Shown: in pieces, positions 1 through 13,002 of the stretch
How positions within the stretch are numbered: the first letter of the stretch is position 1
Layout of the letters: the number at the start of each line of letters is the position of its first letter
The notes under the pieces: generated by a model
Told to the model about the DNA's origin: nothing
The model's input: only the letters and a program-made list of their open reading frames with translations
Database searches by the model: none
Assembly (NCBI GenBank): GCA_036346205.1
Contig: JARFJB010002087.1
Coordinates: 9,418,501-9,482,500 of the forward strand
Direction of reading: 5' to 3'
From: Vesta saturnalis
Taxonomy: Eukaryota; Arthropoda; Insecta; Coleoptera; Lampyridae
Length of the DNA: 64,000 nucleotides
Program-made: the position numbers and the translations under genes

Positions 1-1213
1 CTAATCTGTACAAGGCGTAAATACTTTTTGTAAATATCTGGAAAACCATTAGTTTTACATCAACAAGCATAGATACCTTTTATTAAGGATAATTCAATTT
101 TAGATGCGGTATAAATTTCATATAAGCAGAAATATCAGTTAAAGTAAGCATATTGCATCTCATAACGACGAACGCATCTTAGAATGGTAAAGTACATTAC
201 ACCTTATGTACCTTATATAGATACCAATTGCTAATGCAGCATAAAATAGACCTAAAAAATTCATGTAATGGTCATATTAGATTTGTTTATATTTATAACT
301 CTTAAGCTAAGGTGTAATAACTAGTTTCGTTTTAAATTAATGGTTTATTGATGTTTAATTGTAAGAAATTGCGCATCTAATTAGTAGTTCAGAAATTTAC
401 GGTATAAACCAGAAACAATTTAAGCAATGTCAAGCTATTACGTGTCAATGGTACAACAAAAAATATGACAATAGCTGATAACCTTTGAGAATTCAATAGG
501 AAGGTAAATATTAAATCATGCGCTTTTTAAAATACGTCAAACAAACAATTAAAGAACAAGGTGTTGTCATTAATAAGAATGTTGTATTAATTACAATTTT
601 GCTTATTTTCACGAGCGTCATGTATGTTGTTTGAGAAATCTATCGATTAGCATCTACATCTGTAGATAATACTATGGTTAGTTAAAAACAGTTTACAGTA
701 TATTGTTTGTCACTTCTTTTACCTAAAAAAACCAGCCTTGAAGAAAAGTTTGCAAATATCTTTCTTTTTCCAAAAAATATCTCTGAAACGGCCCCACCTA
801 GCAACAAAGTTTGTTGTATAAGCTGCTAGAGAATTTTAGTTCGTGTAACGTGCATGTTATTTTTCTTAGTGTGTTTTTTGGATAAAAATATGTTGTATAA
901 ATAATAATTGGCTTACTTCATTGGAGCAGGTGATTTCAATTTACTAAAATAACTTGTGAGAATGTTATTGCTTTATTATTAAATTATTATACGATTCCAA
1001 GAAATGCAAGTTTTGGGTTTTCTAAGATTTCTTATCTATGCAAATAATTTAAAACCACTCCACAATCTGAAAAGGAAATACAATGAATAATTAATAATGG
1101 AAATTAAACCACTGTTACATAAACATGATTGGAACTTTGATGTTGATATTCTATTTCACAATTAAAAGAAATTTCTATAATTTGTGAAAAATGAAAATAC
1201 ATACAATATAGCG
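1..1213. other. AT-rich sequence without recognisable gene
   Basis: No open frame, transposon terminus or RNA gene is recognisable on either strand. Base composition is AT-rich like the other empty stretches of the window. It may be host intergenic DNA or very old repeat sequence; nothing in it decides. Confidence 0.5.
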
Positions 1214-1268
1214 GGCGTGTGTGTGTGTGTGTGTGTGCGCTTGTGATATATATATACATATATACATA

Positions 1269-1343
<75 letters not shown>
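1214..1343. repeat. (TG)n/(TA)n microsatellite
   Basis: A short TG run is followed by about 85 bases of nearly pure TA. The TA tract ends exactly where the left end of mariner A begins, so the target-site TA is part of the microsatellite. Several other mariner-type ends in the window also abut TA tracts. Confidence 0.95.
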
Positions 1344-1346
<3 letters not shown>

Positions 1347-3121
1347 GTGTGGAAAAATATTATAGCGGGTCTGACTTATAATAAGTAAAACAAAGATAGT
1401 ACAATCAGTTCACGTGCCAAGTGAGATAGAATACACAACAAACTAAAAGCGCTGATGCCATGCATGCGTCTTTTGAGTAGGCTAGTATCAATGATACTTT
1501 TAATTGCTACTGTCAACGAGAATTGAAAATTAGTGTTTTTGCAAGTCCGACACAATACTCATGTATTCCACAGAACAAAAAACACAGATCATTAAGTGGT
1601 ATTATTCAGGAAGAAATAATGGGCAAGTTTGCTTTTTCCTTTGAAAACAGGCGAATTCCATCAGAAAGTACGATTATGCGTACTGCTTGTAAATTTGAAA
1701 GATGTATATGTTTAAATAATTGTAGAAAATGCAGTAGTATTGATGGTAACGATGGTGAGCATCCTAGTCGTAACTTAAACGAAGAGCGCAGTGTGTACTT
1801 TACCTGAAACTAATTTCCCGTGCAATAGTACAAAAATTGCTAAAGAAATGAATATTGAACCAAGAACAGTTCGCAATATCTTGAAAAGGAATAAATGCCG
1901 TTGCTATAAGTTGCAAACTACACAAGAAATTTTTCCAGATCATCAAAAGTAGGTATATGGAATTTTGTGAAGATATGATAAATCGGGCTAATGAAAACGA
2001 AAGATTTATTGAAAATATTTTGTTTACCGACGAGTGTTCTTTTAACTTACATGTCCATCACAATCCGTCTGTCGCTGTTGGTTACTCTCGGGAAAACAAA
2101 CACATTTTGTGTTTAGTATACATTACCGGACACAATACCCCCAAAAAGTTAACGTGTGGGCAGGAATTTTAGGCAATTCCATAATTGGTCCAACGGAAAC
2201 TTGAATGCGAACAAACATTTAGAACTATTGAGAAACCAAATAGTTCCAGCTGTTCAACCCCTCAATATAAATTTTGATAACATTTGGTATCAAGAAGATG
2301 GCTGTCCTACTCATACTGCAATAAGAGTTCAACAGTTTTTGGAAACTACGTTCCCTAACCGTATTATTAGTGGAAAAGGTACTATTAAATATACTCCTCG
2401 CTCACCTGATATCGCACCGAACGACTTTTTTGTTTAGGGATACGTATCCCAGCAAGTGTATGGGCACAGGCTGGAACGTGCTAACAATTTGAACGAACTT
2501 CGTGTCAAAATTACAGACACTTTAAACAGAATCACCCAAGAAATATTAGAAAACACCCGAACTGAATTTTATCACAGATTGGGTTACTGCCTTGCACAAC
2601 GTGGAGGCCTTTTCGAAAATCTTATAAAGTAGAGTTTTGAAAAAAGTGTATTCTATTCATTTTTAAAAATAGTTGGTTTTTCAATAAGAATTATAATGCT
2701 AAAGTTAAACCTTAAAATTAAGTTATACTATCAATATAAATGTTAATGTTCTTGTTTGTAGCTCTCGTAAGTTTCTTCTTGGTTCTTATTACGAGTAGTA
2801 ATCGAATCATGTCATAAATTCGCAATTACAATACACTTCAATGTTTGAGTATTATCATTTATTGTTTAAGTGTAAAGTATTTACTTAATAGTTTCAAAGA
2901 ACACGCGACTTTTCAACATCATCTTAATTTTTTTGGTTCCGTTAGAAATGTTGAAGCTAGATTGAAGGAAACTTAAGTAGTTCATATTTTGTACCTACAT
3001 GCAAATACTAACAAGTGGCAACATCGGTAAAGTTATGTCTCTCTCACACTCATATAATGCTTATTGGGTTTCTTTCTAGCTTATTATAAGTCAGACCCGC
3101 AATAATGTTTCTCCATACCTG
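1344..3121 (+). mobile_element. Tc1/mariner element A (DD41D type), complete but inactive
   Basis: The element is bounded by 42-bp TIRs at 1344-1385 and 3080-3121. The left arm begins CAGGTGTGG and both arms share the block GCGGGTCTGACTTATAATAAG (inverted on the right). TA dinucleotides flank both ends, the mariner/Tc1 target duplication. At 1778 bp with one plus-strand transposase it has standard mariner organisation. Its 3' part was later copied into a tandem duplication, so a second half lacking the left TIR lies at 5562-6667. Confidence 0.88.
1540..2632 (+). pseudogene. DD41D mariner transposase, frameshifted (element A)
   Basis: Decayed cut-and-paste transposase that would act in the nucleus on the TIRs of its own element. 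The N-terminal helix-turn-helix is broken into several frames; a second helix region reads IAKEMNIEPRTVRNIL. The catalytic core keeps its three acidic positions: D in LFTDECSF (about 2029-2052), D in YQEDGCPTH (about 2287-2313), and D in RSPDIAPNDFF (about 2399-2430). There are 41 residues between the second and third D, the spacing of the DD41D mariner group. Frameshifts occur near 2150, and a stop replaces the Trp of the usual FFLWGY motif near 2437. The C-terminus ends in GGLFENLIK before the stop at about 2632. It cannot make an active enzyme as it stands. Confidence 0.85.
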
Positions 3122-3123
3122 TA

Positions 3124-5448
3124 TATGTATACATTCAGGTTCTCTTCAACTGCTTGAGGTTTCATTTTCACAAATTAAGAACCGAATAATAATCTCAAAA
3201 TGAAAATACAATAATCTAGAACATAGGGTAGCAAATAAAACAGGGTAGCATGTTGTGCGTGCACAACACAGAAGATGTACTGCACTGCACTACACAGAAA
3301 AATTTATGTGCGCACATAGTGTCGAACGGGAGGGATTTCATTTTCAAAATAAGTGTAATTCACTAGTCAGACTTCAAGCAATAAATAATTTTTAATAAGG
3401 GTTTATAGTAATATGTATCTTACGATATAATGCTTAAAATAATGCAATCTAGACTAAATAGAGTCACATAAAAAGGATATTAAAGCAGCACATAGGTTGG
3501 TTGATGGTGAGGTCATACACTTCTTTTCATAGAAATAGTTAGGATTTTTAATGTTTTGACTATCACGATTGAATATGTTAGGATTTCAAGTAATAAAGTA
3601 TTAGTAATAAGCTAATTCGTAATAGGCTTAGAAAAGCATGATTCGGTTGCAGATACCGTTTAGTAAAAACACTGTTATAAACTGTGTTTTTGAATTTTGT
3701 TTTAACTATCATATACCGTAACGATGAATTTATAAGAGAAAAGGAGGAAGACAAAATTCAGATTTAAATTAATTTTAAAAGTATTATAATTTTTAATTTT
3801 TTGAAACAAAAATTATCACATTTTTACTGCTACCAATTCCTTTGTCGCATTGCAACACCTTATGTCTTGAACTTTTATGCAAGCTTTGGTCAATTATAAC
3901 AACATATATTATGTATATGTAACAGCCGAAATTAAAAAGTTTTTGCTACAGTTTCCTAACGTGTCTATTCGGACTTTTTGGGTACTGAATTATACAAATG
4001 GACACATGTGTACAATACTACATTTAGTCTTAAAGTTTATAGCAGTTAAAACCGAATTTAAAGCAAGGAAATCTTTTCAATCTGACAAACTATGATCTTA
4101 GATTGAAGCACAGTATTTACCCTATAGTATACTCAGAATAATAAGCTGAATCTAGAAATGTATATGCGATTAATATTGATTTTGAATTCGAGTTGGTTAT
4201 GTTAGTGTAACATATGTTTGGTACTGCTGTTATCAACATAAATGTTTCATACCAAGTTAAGTTGAGGATTGATTGCATTACACTTTGTTATAATACTTAC
4301 CTAACTGAAATTAACTTTTGGTGACATAACTTCACATGAATTTTTCGCCTATAAATTTTGTGACCCAGTCATCGAAAATTATAGTGCCACACATACAACA
4401 AAAACAATAAAACATTTGCTTTCTCAGATATTGCATTAAATTTTCCACCTTGAGCTGCTAACAAAATTATTTTAACATAGAAACAACTTTGATTGCTGCC
4501 GACTGAATAGGCTGAGCCAAAATTTAATTTTTTTATTGATTTTGCTATTTCTTGCTAAAAAAGTTTTTTTCCCTTAAGGAACAATTTTATTTCTACCAAA
4601 TAAGCGAGTGTGTGTAACCACTCTGTACAAGTAAGTCGACCTTCCAGTGTAAAAGAACGTTCAGAAGGTAATTTCCTAGCTCAAACAAAATATTACATAA
4701 CTAATGTTCCTTTTGTTAAAAATCAACGAATTCTGAACACTCCTCATATTTATGAGAAACATTTTTTATAGATGATGGCATATTTCAGCAACACTACTTA
4801 TTTTAGCAAAAGCTCTAGGGTTATACCGGCAATATCTTTCTCTCCATCAGTTCATACAATGATGCATCTGTCCTATTTACAATACAATATTTATCGAAAA
4901 GCTTAGAAATCTCATTCCATGTAGAGTGATTTTCCAATTACTTAAAAATTCTCGATCCAATTTTCACACTGGTACAATGCAAAAACTACTAAACCACCAA
5001 CCCAGAGCTATATCGTCTGATTTGTCCATTTTAAGACCACGTTCACAATTCTGCACAGGAGATTTAACTTAGCTTGTACATTCAGTCATACAATCATACA
5101 TTTTATACGGTGATCTACTGCGTTATTACACATTAACATTAGTAGACGTTTCATTCATTTCATCAACTACACTGCACACGCTTTATAGGTGCTTCCGAAA
5201 TTTTCTAAGCTTCTACACACCATGTGCTTTATAGAAAATAATGTATGATTTCTCAGTTGTTCTTTTATTATAAGTTTGGGATGCTTGAATGATAAATTGT
5301 ATCGTTTTTAAGAAATGGTCTTTTTTCGTAAAAAATCCAAGCCTTTTCTTGTAACTTGGATGAACAGAATTACAATGACGGAGCAGTTTAGCAAGAAACA
5401 TATAACTACTTAGTAGAACCTTATTACATAAAACATACTGAAGATACC

Positions 5449-5452
<4 letters not shown>
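3124..5452. other. AT-rich noncoding stretch inside duplication A
   Basis: Only short open frames occur, such as 72 codons at 3877-4095 and 62 codons on the minus strand at 5213-5401. None shows a recognisable domain, and both recur in the second duplication unit simply because the DNA is duplicated. No transposon termini or RNA gene are seen. Confidence 0.5.
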
Positions 5453-5489
<37 letters not shown>

Positions 5490-5492
<3 letters not shown>

Positions 5493-5560
5493 GGTGCCCG
5501 GAAATATCATGTACCTAGAGAAGGATATGATTCTACATGAAAAAATAAGACTTTTGGACA
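5490..5560 (+). mobile_element. Truncated left end of the foldback MITE
   Basis: These 70 bases match the left end of the MITE at 9014-10029, beginning CAGGGTGCCCGGAAATA next to a TA tract. They stop at the duplication junction, where mariner A sequence begins abruptly. This shows the duplication post-dates the MITE insertion. Confidence 0.85.
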
Positions 5561-5561
5561 A

Positions 5562-6667
5562 TATTTTGTTTACCGACGAGTGTTCTTTTAACTTACATGT
5601 CCATCACAATCCGTCTGTCGCTGTTGGTTACTCTCGGGAAAACAAACACATTTTGTGTTTAGTATACATTACCGGACACAATACCCCCAAAAAGTTAACG
5701 TGTGGGCAGGAATTTTAGGCAATTCCATAATTGGTCCAACGGAAACTTGAATGCGAACAAACATTTAGAACTATTGAGAAACCAAATAGTTCCAGCTGTT
5801 CAACCCCTCAATATAAATTTTGATAACATTTGGTATCAAGAAGATGGCTGTCCTACTCATACTGCAATAAGAGTTCAACAGTTTTTGGAAACTACGTTCC
5901 CTAACCGTATTATTAGTGGAAAAGGTACTATTAAATATACTCCTCGCTCACCTGATATCGCACCGAACGACTTTTTTGTTTAGGGATACGTATCCCAGCA
6001 AGTGTATGGGCACAGGCTGGAACGTGCTAACAATTTGAACGAACTTCGTGTCAAAATTACAGACACTTTAAACAGAATCACCCAAGAAATATTAGAAAAC
6101 ACCCGAACTGAATTTTATCACAGATTGGGTTACTGCCTTGCACAACGTGGAGGCCTTTTCGAAAATCTTATAAAGTAGAGTTTTGAAAAAAGTGTATTCT
6201 ATTCATTTTTAAAAATAGTTGGTTTTTCAATAAGAATTATAATGCTAAAGTTAAACCTTAAAATTAAGTTATACTATCAATATAAATGTTAATGTTCTTG
6301 TTTGTAGCTCTCGTAAGTTTCTTCTTGGTTCTTATTACGAGTAGTAATCGAATCATGTCATAAATTCGCAATTACAATACACTTCAATGTTTGAGTATTA
6401 TCATTTATTGTTTAAGTGTAAAGTATTTACTTAATAGTTTCAAAGAACACGCGACTTTTCAACATCATCTTAATTTTTTTGGTTCCGTTAGAAATGTTGA
6501 AGCTAGATTGAAGGAAACTTAAGTAGTTCATATTTTGTACCTACATGCAAATACTAACAAGTGGCAACATCGGTAAAGTTATGTCTCTCTCACACTCATA
6601 TAATGCTTATTGGGTTTCTTTCTAGCTTATTATAAGTCAGACCCGCAATAATGTTTCTCCATACCTG
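5562..6667 (+). mobile_element. 5'-truncated copy of mariner element A
   Basis: Contains the catalytic half of the transposase (same three motifs, same frameshift and same stop as element A) and the right TIR ending at 6667. The left TIR and DNA-binding region are absent because the duplication began inside the transposase. The fused open frame at 5494-5718 joins MITE sequence to transposase and has no meaning as a gene. Confidence 0.85.
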
Positions 6668-6669
6668 TA

Positions 6670-8975
6670 TATGTATACATTCAGGTTCTCTTCAACTGCT
6701 TGAGGTTTCATTTTCACAAATTAAGAACCGAATAATAATCTCAAAATGAAAATACAATAATCTAGAACATAGGGTAGCAAATAAAACAGGGTAGCATGTT
6801 GTGCGTGCACAACACAGAAGATGTACTGCACTGCACTACACAGAAAAATTTATGTGCGCACATAGTGTCGAACGGGAGGGATTTCATTTTCAAAATAAGT
6901 GTAATTCACTAGTCAGACTTCAAGCAATAAATAATTTTTAATAAGGGTTTATAGTAATATGTATCTTACGATATAATGCTTAAAATAATGCAATCTAGAC
7001 TAAATAGAGTCACATAAAAAGGATATTAAAGCAGCACATAGGTTGGTTGATGGTGAGGTCATACACTTCTTTTCATAGAAATAGTTAGGATTTTTAATGT
7101 TTTGACTATCACGATTGAATATGTTAGGATTTCAAGTAATAAAGTATTAGTAATAAGCTAATTCGTAATAGGCTCGGTTGCAGATACCGTTTAGTAAAAA
7201 CACTGTTATAAACTGTGTTTTTGAATTTTGTTTTAACTATCATATACCGTAACGATGAATTTATAAGAGAAAAGGAGGAAGACAAAATTCAGATTTAAAT
7301 TAATTTTAAAAGTATTATAATTTTTAATTTTTGAAACAAAATTATCACATTTTACTGCTACCAATTCCTTTGTCGCATTGCAACACCTTATGTCTTGAAC
7401 TTTTATGCAAGCTTTGGTCAATTATAACAACATATATTATGTATATGTAACAGCCGAAATTAAAAAGTTTTTGCTACAGTTTCCTAACGTGTCTATTCGG
7501 ACTTTTTGGGTACTGAATTATACAAATGGACACATGTGTACAATACTACATTTAGTCTTAAAGTTTATAGCAGTTAAAACCGAATTTAAAGCAAGGAAAT
7601 CTTTTCAATCTGACAAACTATGATCTTAGATTGAAGCACAGTATTTACCCTATAGTATACTCAGAATAATAAGCTGAATCTAGAAATGTATATGCGATTA
7701 ATATTGATTTTGAATTCGAGTTGGTTATGTTAGTGTAACATATGTTTGGTACTGCTGTTATCAACATAAATGTTTCATACCAAGTTAAGTTGAGGATTGA
7801 TTGCATTACACTTTGTTATAATACTTACCTAACTGAAATTAACTTTTGGTGACATAACTTCACATGAATTTTTCGCCTATAAATTTTGTGACCCAGTCAT
7901 CGAAAATTATAGTGCCACACATACAACAAAAACAATAAAACATTTGCTTTCTCAGATATTGCATTAAATTTTCCACCTTGAGCTGCTAACAAAATTATTT
8001 TAACATAGAAACAACTTTGATTGCTGCCGACTGAATAGGCTGAGCCAAAATTTAATTTTTTTATTGATTTTGCTATTTCTTGCTAAAAAGTTTTTTCCTT
8101 AAGGAACAATTTTATTTCTACCAAATAAGCGAGTGTGTGTAACCACTCTGTACAAGTAAGTCGACCTTCCAGTGTAAAAGAACGTTCAGAAGGTAATTTC
8201 CTAGCTCAAACAAAATATTACATAACTAATGTTCCTTTTGTTAAAAATCAACGAATTCTGAACACTCCTCATATTTATGAGAAACATTTTTTATAGATGA
8301 TGGCATATTTCAGCAACACTACTTATTTTAGCAAAAGCTCTAGGGTTATACCGGCAATATCTTTCTCTCCATCAGTTCATACAATGATGCATCTGTCCTA
8401 TTTACAATACAATATTTATCGAAAAGCTTAGAAATCTCATTCCATGTAGAGTGATTTTCCAATTACTTAAAAATTCTCGATCCAATTTTCACACTGGTAC
8501 AATGCAAAAACTACTAAACCACCAACCCAGAGCTATATCGTCTGATTTGTCCATTTTAAGACCACGTTCACAATTCTGCACAGGAGATTTAACTTAGCTT
8601 GTACATTCAGTCATACAATCATACATTTTATACGGTGATCTACTGCGTTATTACACATTAACATTAGTAGACGTTTCATTCATTTCATCAACTACACTGC
8701 ACACGCTTTATAGGTGCTTCCGAAATTTTCTAAGCTTCTACACACCATGTGCTTTATAGAAAATAATGTATGATTTCTCAGTTGTTCTTTTATTATAAGT
8801 TTGGGATGCTTGAATGATAAATTGTATCGTTTTTAAGAAATGGTCTTTTTTCGTAAAAAATCCAAGCCTTTTCTTGTAACTTGGATGAACAGAATTACAA
8901 TGACGGAGCAGTTTAGCAAGAAACATATAACTACTTAGTAGAACCTTATTACATAAAACATACTGAAGATACCCA
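6670..8975. other. AT-rich noncoding stretch, duplicate of 3124-5452
   Basis: Same content as the corresponding part of the first duplication unit. No gene, RNA or transposon end is recognisable. Confidence 0.5.
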
Positions 8976-9013
<38 letters not shown>

Positions 9014-9016
<3 letters not shown>

Positions 9017-10029
9017 GGTGCCCGGAAATATCATGTACCTAGAGAAGGATATGATTCTACATGAAAAAATAAGACTTTTTGGACAATATCTCGAGAACCG
9101 TATGATATGATGTTCAGCTCTTATACACAATTTGTGTTCATTAAATCACTTGTTTTCGCTGCAAAATGAAGTGGCGTGGATTTTGGGTATTTTGGGGGTT
9201 TCAACCCTCTAATTTCTACGCCACTGAATTAAATGCAATTCTAAGAAGCGCCTTAGAAGCGGCCATGTCTTCTACACCAAAAAGGTGCTCTTGGCTGATA
9301 GCTCTAAACTCAACTGTTTGCGAGAAAAATGGCATTCAATGAGAGAAAACATTATTTTTAAGAATCATTTTCATTAAAAATTTATTAACAGTAGGCATAA
9401 CATTTTGGAAAGAATGCAAGTAATAAATTCCAAATTACTACTTATTGAATGAAAAACAAATGCTGCAAGTGTACGAAGCCCACGTAGAACACTTTTAGCA
9501 TTTATTTTTCATTCAATCAGTGTATTTGTATACTTTCAGTTTTCTCGAAATGTTGTACCTACTGTTAATAAATTTTTAAAAAAAATTATTCTTAAAATTA
9601 TGTTTTTTTCTCATAAAATTTTTCTCGGAAATGATCAACTTTAGAGCTGTTAACCAAGAGTAACTTTTTGGTAGAGAAAATAAGGGCGGTTCTAACGCGG
9701 TCCTTGAAATTGCATTTTTTTCAGTGGCGTAGAAAGTAGGGGGATTGAAATCCTCAAAATACCCAAAATCCACGCCATTGAATTTTCAAAACACTTTATT
9801 TTACGGTGAAAACAAGGGACTTAATGAGCACAAATTGTGTATGAGAGCTGAACATCATATCTCAAACGGTTCCCCAGATATTATCCAAAAACTGAAAAAA
9901 AATTCAACTTTGACACCCTGTATATTGAAAACGGTACGTCTGGGCATATAAGTTCATAGGAAAAAAAGTCGTATTTTTTCATGTAGAATCACCTCCTTCT
10001 CTAGGTACATGCTATTTCCGGGCACCCGG
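9014..10029. mobile_element. Foldback MITE (~1 kb) with mariner-like ends
   Basis: The element is almost entirely a long inverted repeat. The left arm starts CAGGGTGCCCGGAAATA and the right arm ends TATTTCCGGGCACCCGG, each next to a TA. Arms of roughly 450 bp meet near 9500. Blocks such as the TGGCGT..GATTTTGGGTATTTT segment at about 9170-9192 recur inverted near 9755-9775. The right arm has about 80 extra bases near 9910-9990. No transposase is encoded, so it would depend on a mariner-type enzyme elsewhere. A transcript could form a very long hairpin. Confidence 0.85.
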
Positions 10030-10041
10030 TATATATATATA

Positions 10042-10680
10042 CAGGGTGACTCACGACTATTCCCTCGGCCTCTTGTGCCTAAACGGTACGAGATATCAAC
10101 TTAATTTTTTGGTGACGTGTGTAAATTGATAAGGACTATTTTTTAAATTATTTTCAATTATACAGGGTGGTTCAGAAAATTGTAATATATCAAAGTTAGG
10201 TTTTTTAGATGCAACGCAGCGTAGTTTATGTCATTTATTGATTATATAAAAACACTGAAACCTCTTACTTTGAGTAGCACAAATTTATATCGATTTATTC
10301 TGACCTCTAAAGCTTCCATTTGCACTGTGTAGGATTTCGATATTAGATATTCGAAGGTTAGAATAAAAGAATTTTGGCAAAATAATGTTTCAGTATCATA
10401 TAGAAAACAATAGAAGTTTCAATGAAAAAGAACAAGTCATTATATACTTTGCACCACTGTTAACATCAATTATCAACAATTTTTATTTATACATTTTAAG
10501 AAAACTTCTTGGTCTGAAGAAGGCATTCAACGACCTCGTCCCAGTGGAAGATCACCACGCAGCATTAATGATCGTGAAGTCAAAAGTGGTCAAAAGTGTG
10601 ATTGTTAAAAGCAGTAAAAAGTATCTAAGTAAATTAGAATCTGATTCAAATGCATTAGTCCCAAATTTTATTAGATAATA
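10042..10680 (+). other. Mariner-like termini and a decayed Tc1-like N-terminal fragment
   Basis: Two more CAGGGTG starts lie here, at 10042 (next to a TA tract) and at 10163, each looking like the left end of an incomplete mariner-type element. Downstream, a 97-codon frame (10385-10678) and overlapping frames contain the string SGRSPRSINDREVKS followed by VKSVIVKSSKKYLSKLE. This resembles the linker and second helix-turn-helix of Tc1 transposases. No catalytic part follows, and the Harbinger left end begins about 100 bases on. The family call is weak. Confidence 0.35.
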
Positions 10681-11015
10681 ATGCTCATATACAGAGATTA
10701 AATAGATATAAAGCTCTGGACTTGCCATATCGATTTTAATCTAAAGTATAAAATGCATACGTGTGTTAAAAGCAAACATTTCTCGTACACGAGCAATATT
10801 ATTGACAATATTTCAGAATATTGACAATATTTTTGAGATTTTCTTCTCAATATTGATGGTTTGACTAAGAGATAGAAACGTATGCGTCTGCATCAGTATT
10901 ACTGTCAATACAGTGAAAAAGAGGAGAGAGGTTCCCGTCCCGCGCTCCTATTGACCTTTGTTTACAGCAGGCTCCAGACTACCGGCAGTTTTGGTCGAGT
11001 CAAGGAGTAGAAAAC

Positions 11016-13002
11016 ATGTCTGTTACCGGTGATGATGACATTGTTTTGGAAGACAGTGAAGTTAACAGTGGTGAAGAGGACGATGTCAAGAAGCACCAGT
11101 TAAGTTCGTTGAGTTATATGAAACACTACCAGAACTGTGGGATTCGCGAAGGGGTGACTATAAAAACAAAGTCAAACGTACACTAGCGTTGGACAAGTTA
11201 CTGAATTGTTACAAGGAAATGAAGGGAAACGCAACAAGTGGCGATGTACGAAAGAAGATAAACTCACTAAGAACAAATTACCGAAAAGAGTTGAAAAAAT
11301 CATAACTTCCAAGCGTTCGGGTGCCGGAACAGAAGATGTGTACAAGCCAACATCTTGTGAATTACCTGCAAACATGGATTTATATTGAAAATCTTCAACA
11401 GAGGTAAGTTTGTTGTAATTTTAATTTAGAAAAGGTTAAGGGGATATGCCTGTTGCAAAATAAAACTCATAGAAGTATATAGGTATTATAAAGAACAATA
11501 AAGACAACAATAACATTGTTTTTAATTTCAAAAATAGCCACTTTACGACAGGCGAATTCCTTTAATAAAAACACTAAAATTAAACTAGTTTTATTTAATA
11601 TAAAAAATAGTTCTAAAAACTAAAAACAATTCCTTTTACACAGGTACATCAGACAATTTTGAAATTATAGATTGACAATTAACACCACTTTTTAGTCATG
11701 TTGTTAGAGATCTAACATTTTTTGCTACGTTTTTGCTGTTTCTGTTGATACGCGACAATGACAGTAGAGGGCACTCCTCAATCTCCTCACCAGGCCTATT
11801 TTCCTATTTTCTTTTGACAGAAAATTATGGACATAACAACAAACCATTGTTATCACTGTAGCTTTTTCTGGCTCTGAAACACTCCAAATCTACTTGCTAG
11901 TATCCCGAATGCATTTTCAACCACTACACGCGCAGAAGATAAGCGTTTATTAAATGTTATCTGTTCCTTTGTTAGTGGTGTTTTCATAGGATATGGTTTG
12001 ATGACATGTACGCCTAAAGAAAAAGCATCGTCTGCAACAAACACGTATGGGAAAGAGACATCACTGTTGGGAAGAGGTGAGGGACCAGGCAATCCTAGTC
12101 GGTTTTGTTCAAGTGACTCACCAAACTCAGAATAAAACAACACCCCTCCATCAGAAATTCGTCCGTTCAATCCAACGTCAACCATTATAAATTGTTGGTC
12201 AGCATCCACAACAGCCAACAACACAATACTGTAGAAGCCCTTGTAGTTGAAGTATGTTGATCCCGAGTGAATAGGTTTCTTTATGGTAATATGCTTCCAA
12301 TCCAAAGTACCCACGCAGTGCCAAAATTTATGCTTATTCCCAAATTGTAAGGCAATATTAGCCCATTCTTCAGGTGATGTAGGGAACTGAAAAAAAATTA
12401 AATTAATTATAAAAGACCTAGTTATTCTACATTGTTTCTACTAGGGGTTCTTTTTTCCAGGCTGCAACTCTTGACGACTCTACTCACTCAACAGAAGATG
12501 GTCAAGGTTTAAGAGATGAGGAGGAAAATGTTACTGTAACCAAATAAATGCAACCGACTGGCGTCGCCTCGTCCAACTCCATAACAGGTTTAGGAAGCTA
12601 CCATCAAAGTAAAAAGAAAAAGGTACTAGGACCTATTGCGAAACAAAATGAATTGACCATGGCCTGCAAATATTTGTCTCAGTCTGATCAAAAAAAAGCT
12701 GAAGATGAATATTTGGAAGTGGCAAAGGTTTGGACTAGACAACTGCAGGATATGGAACCAAGGCAGCGCTGGTTTGCTAACAGCTGTAAATGACGTGCTG
12801 TTTGAAGGTCAACTTGGCACCCTACATAAGGACTCTGTTGCCATAAATGCGCACAACTATGCAGCAATATACTCCATCAGGTTCATCACATTCAACTAGA
12901 CAGCATACTCCCCAACCTACTTACACTGAACTTACTGCACATTCGTCAAAAGATGATGCTGTTAGTGAAGTGATAAGATTTGTGCAATCATTTTTCAAGT
13001 AA
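11016..13002 (+). pseudogene. MADF-domain accessory protein of Harbinger (two exons, broken)
   Basis: PIF/Harbinger elements encode a Myb/SANT-like MADF protein that binds element DNA and helps the nuclease reach it. The start at 11016 opens an acidic leader (VTGDDDIVLEDSEVNSGEED). The MADF signature follows: FVELYETLPELWD, then DYKNKVKR, VRKKINSLRTNYRKELKK and YLQTWIYIENLQQ. Exon 1 ends at 11403 before GTAAGT; exon 2 starts at 12461 after TTTTTTCCAG. Exon 2 reads LDDSTHSTEDG, an Asn/Lys-rich linker and the C-terminal block VNDVLFEGQLGTL, ending FVQSFFK at 13002. Frameshifts near 11100, 11355 and 12775 and a stop near 12544 show it is dead. The intron (11404-12460) contains the 3' exon of the opposite-strand nuclease. 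Confidence 0.75.

Larger units (their letters stand above)
2014..5561. repeat. Tandem duplication A, first unit (~3.55 kb)
   Basis: This unit is repeated head-to-tail at 5562-9089. It starts inside the mariner A transposase and ends 70 bases into the foldback MITE. The junction near 5556-5562 shares about five bases (AATAT) with both parental ends, which fits microhomology joining. The copies are near-identical. Differences seen are mostly one-base changes in homopolymer runs, different TA-tract length, and a 15-base insertion at about 3629-3643 present only in this copy. The duplication may be real and recent, or an assembly error. Confidence 0.88.
5562..9089. repeat. Tandem duplication A, second unit (~3.53 kb)
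   Basis: Near-identical copy of 2014-5561 in the same orientation. It continues rightward into the intact MITE, whereas the first unit breaks off within it. Homopolymer runs are generally one base shorter here, for example around 7330-7350 and 8085-8100. Confidence 0.88.

Noticed and set aside
3877..4095. 72-codon frame found twice (also 7405-7623) as a conserved gene
   Set aside because: Its conservation is explained entirely by duplication A of the whole region, including noncoding flanks.
5494..5718. Apparent fusion protein joining a new N-terminus to mariner transposase
   Set aside because: The new N-terminus is MITE noncoding sequence joined by duplication A.
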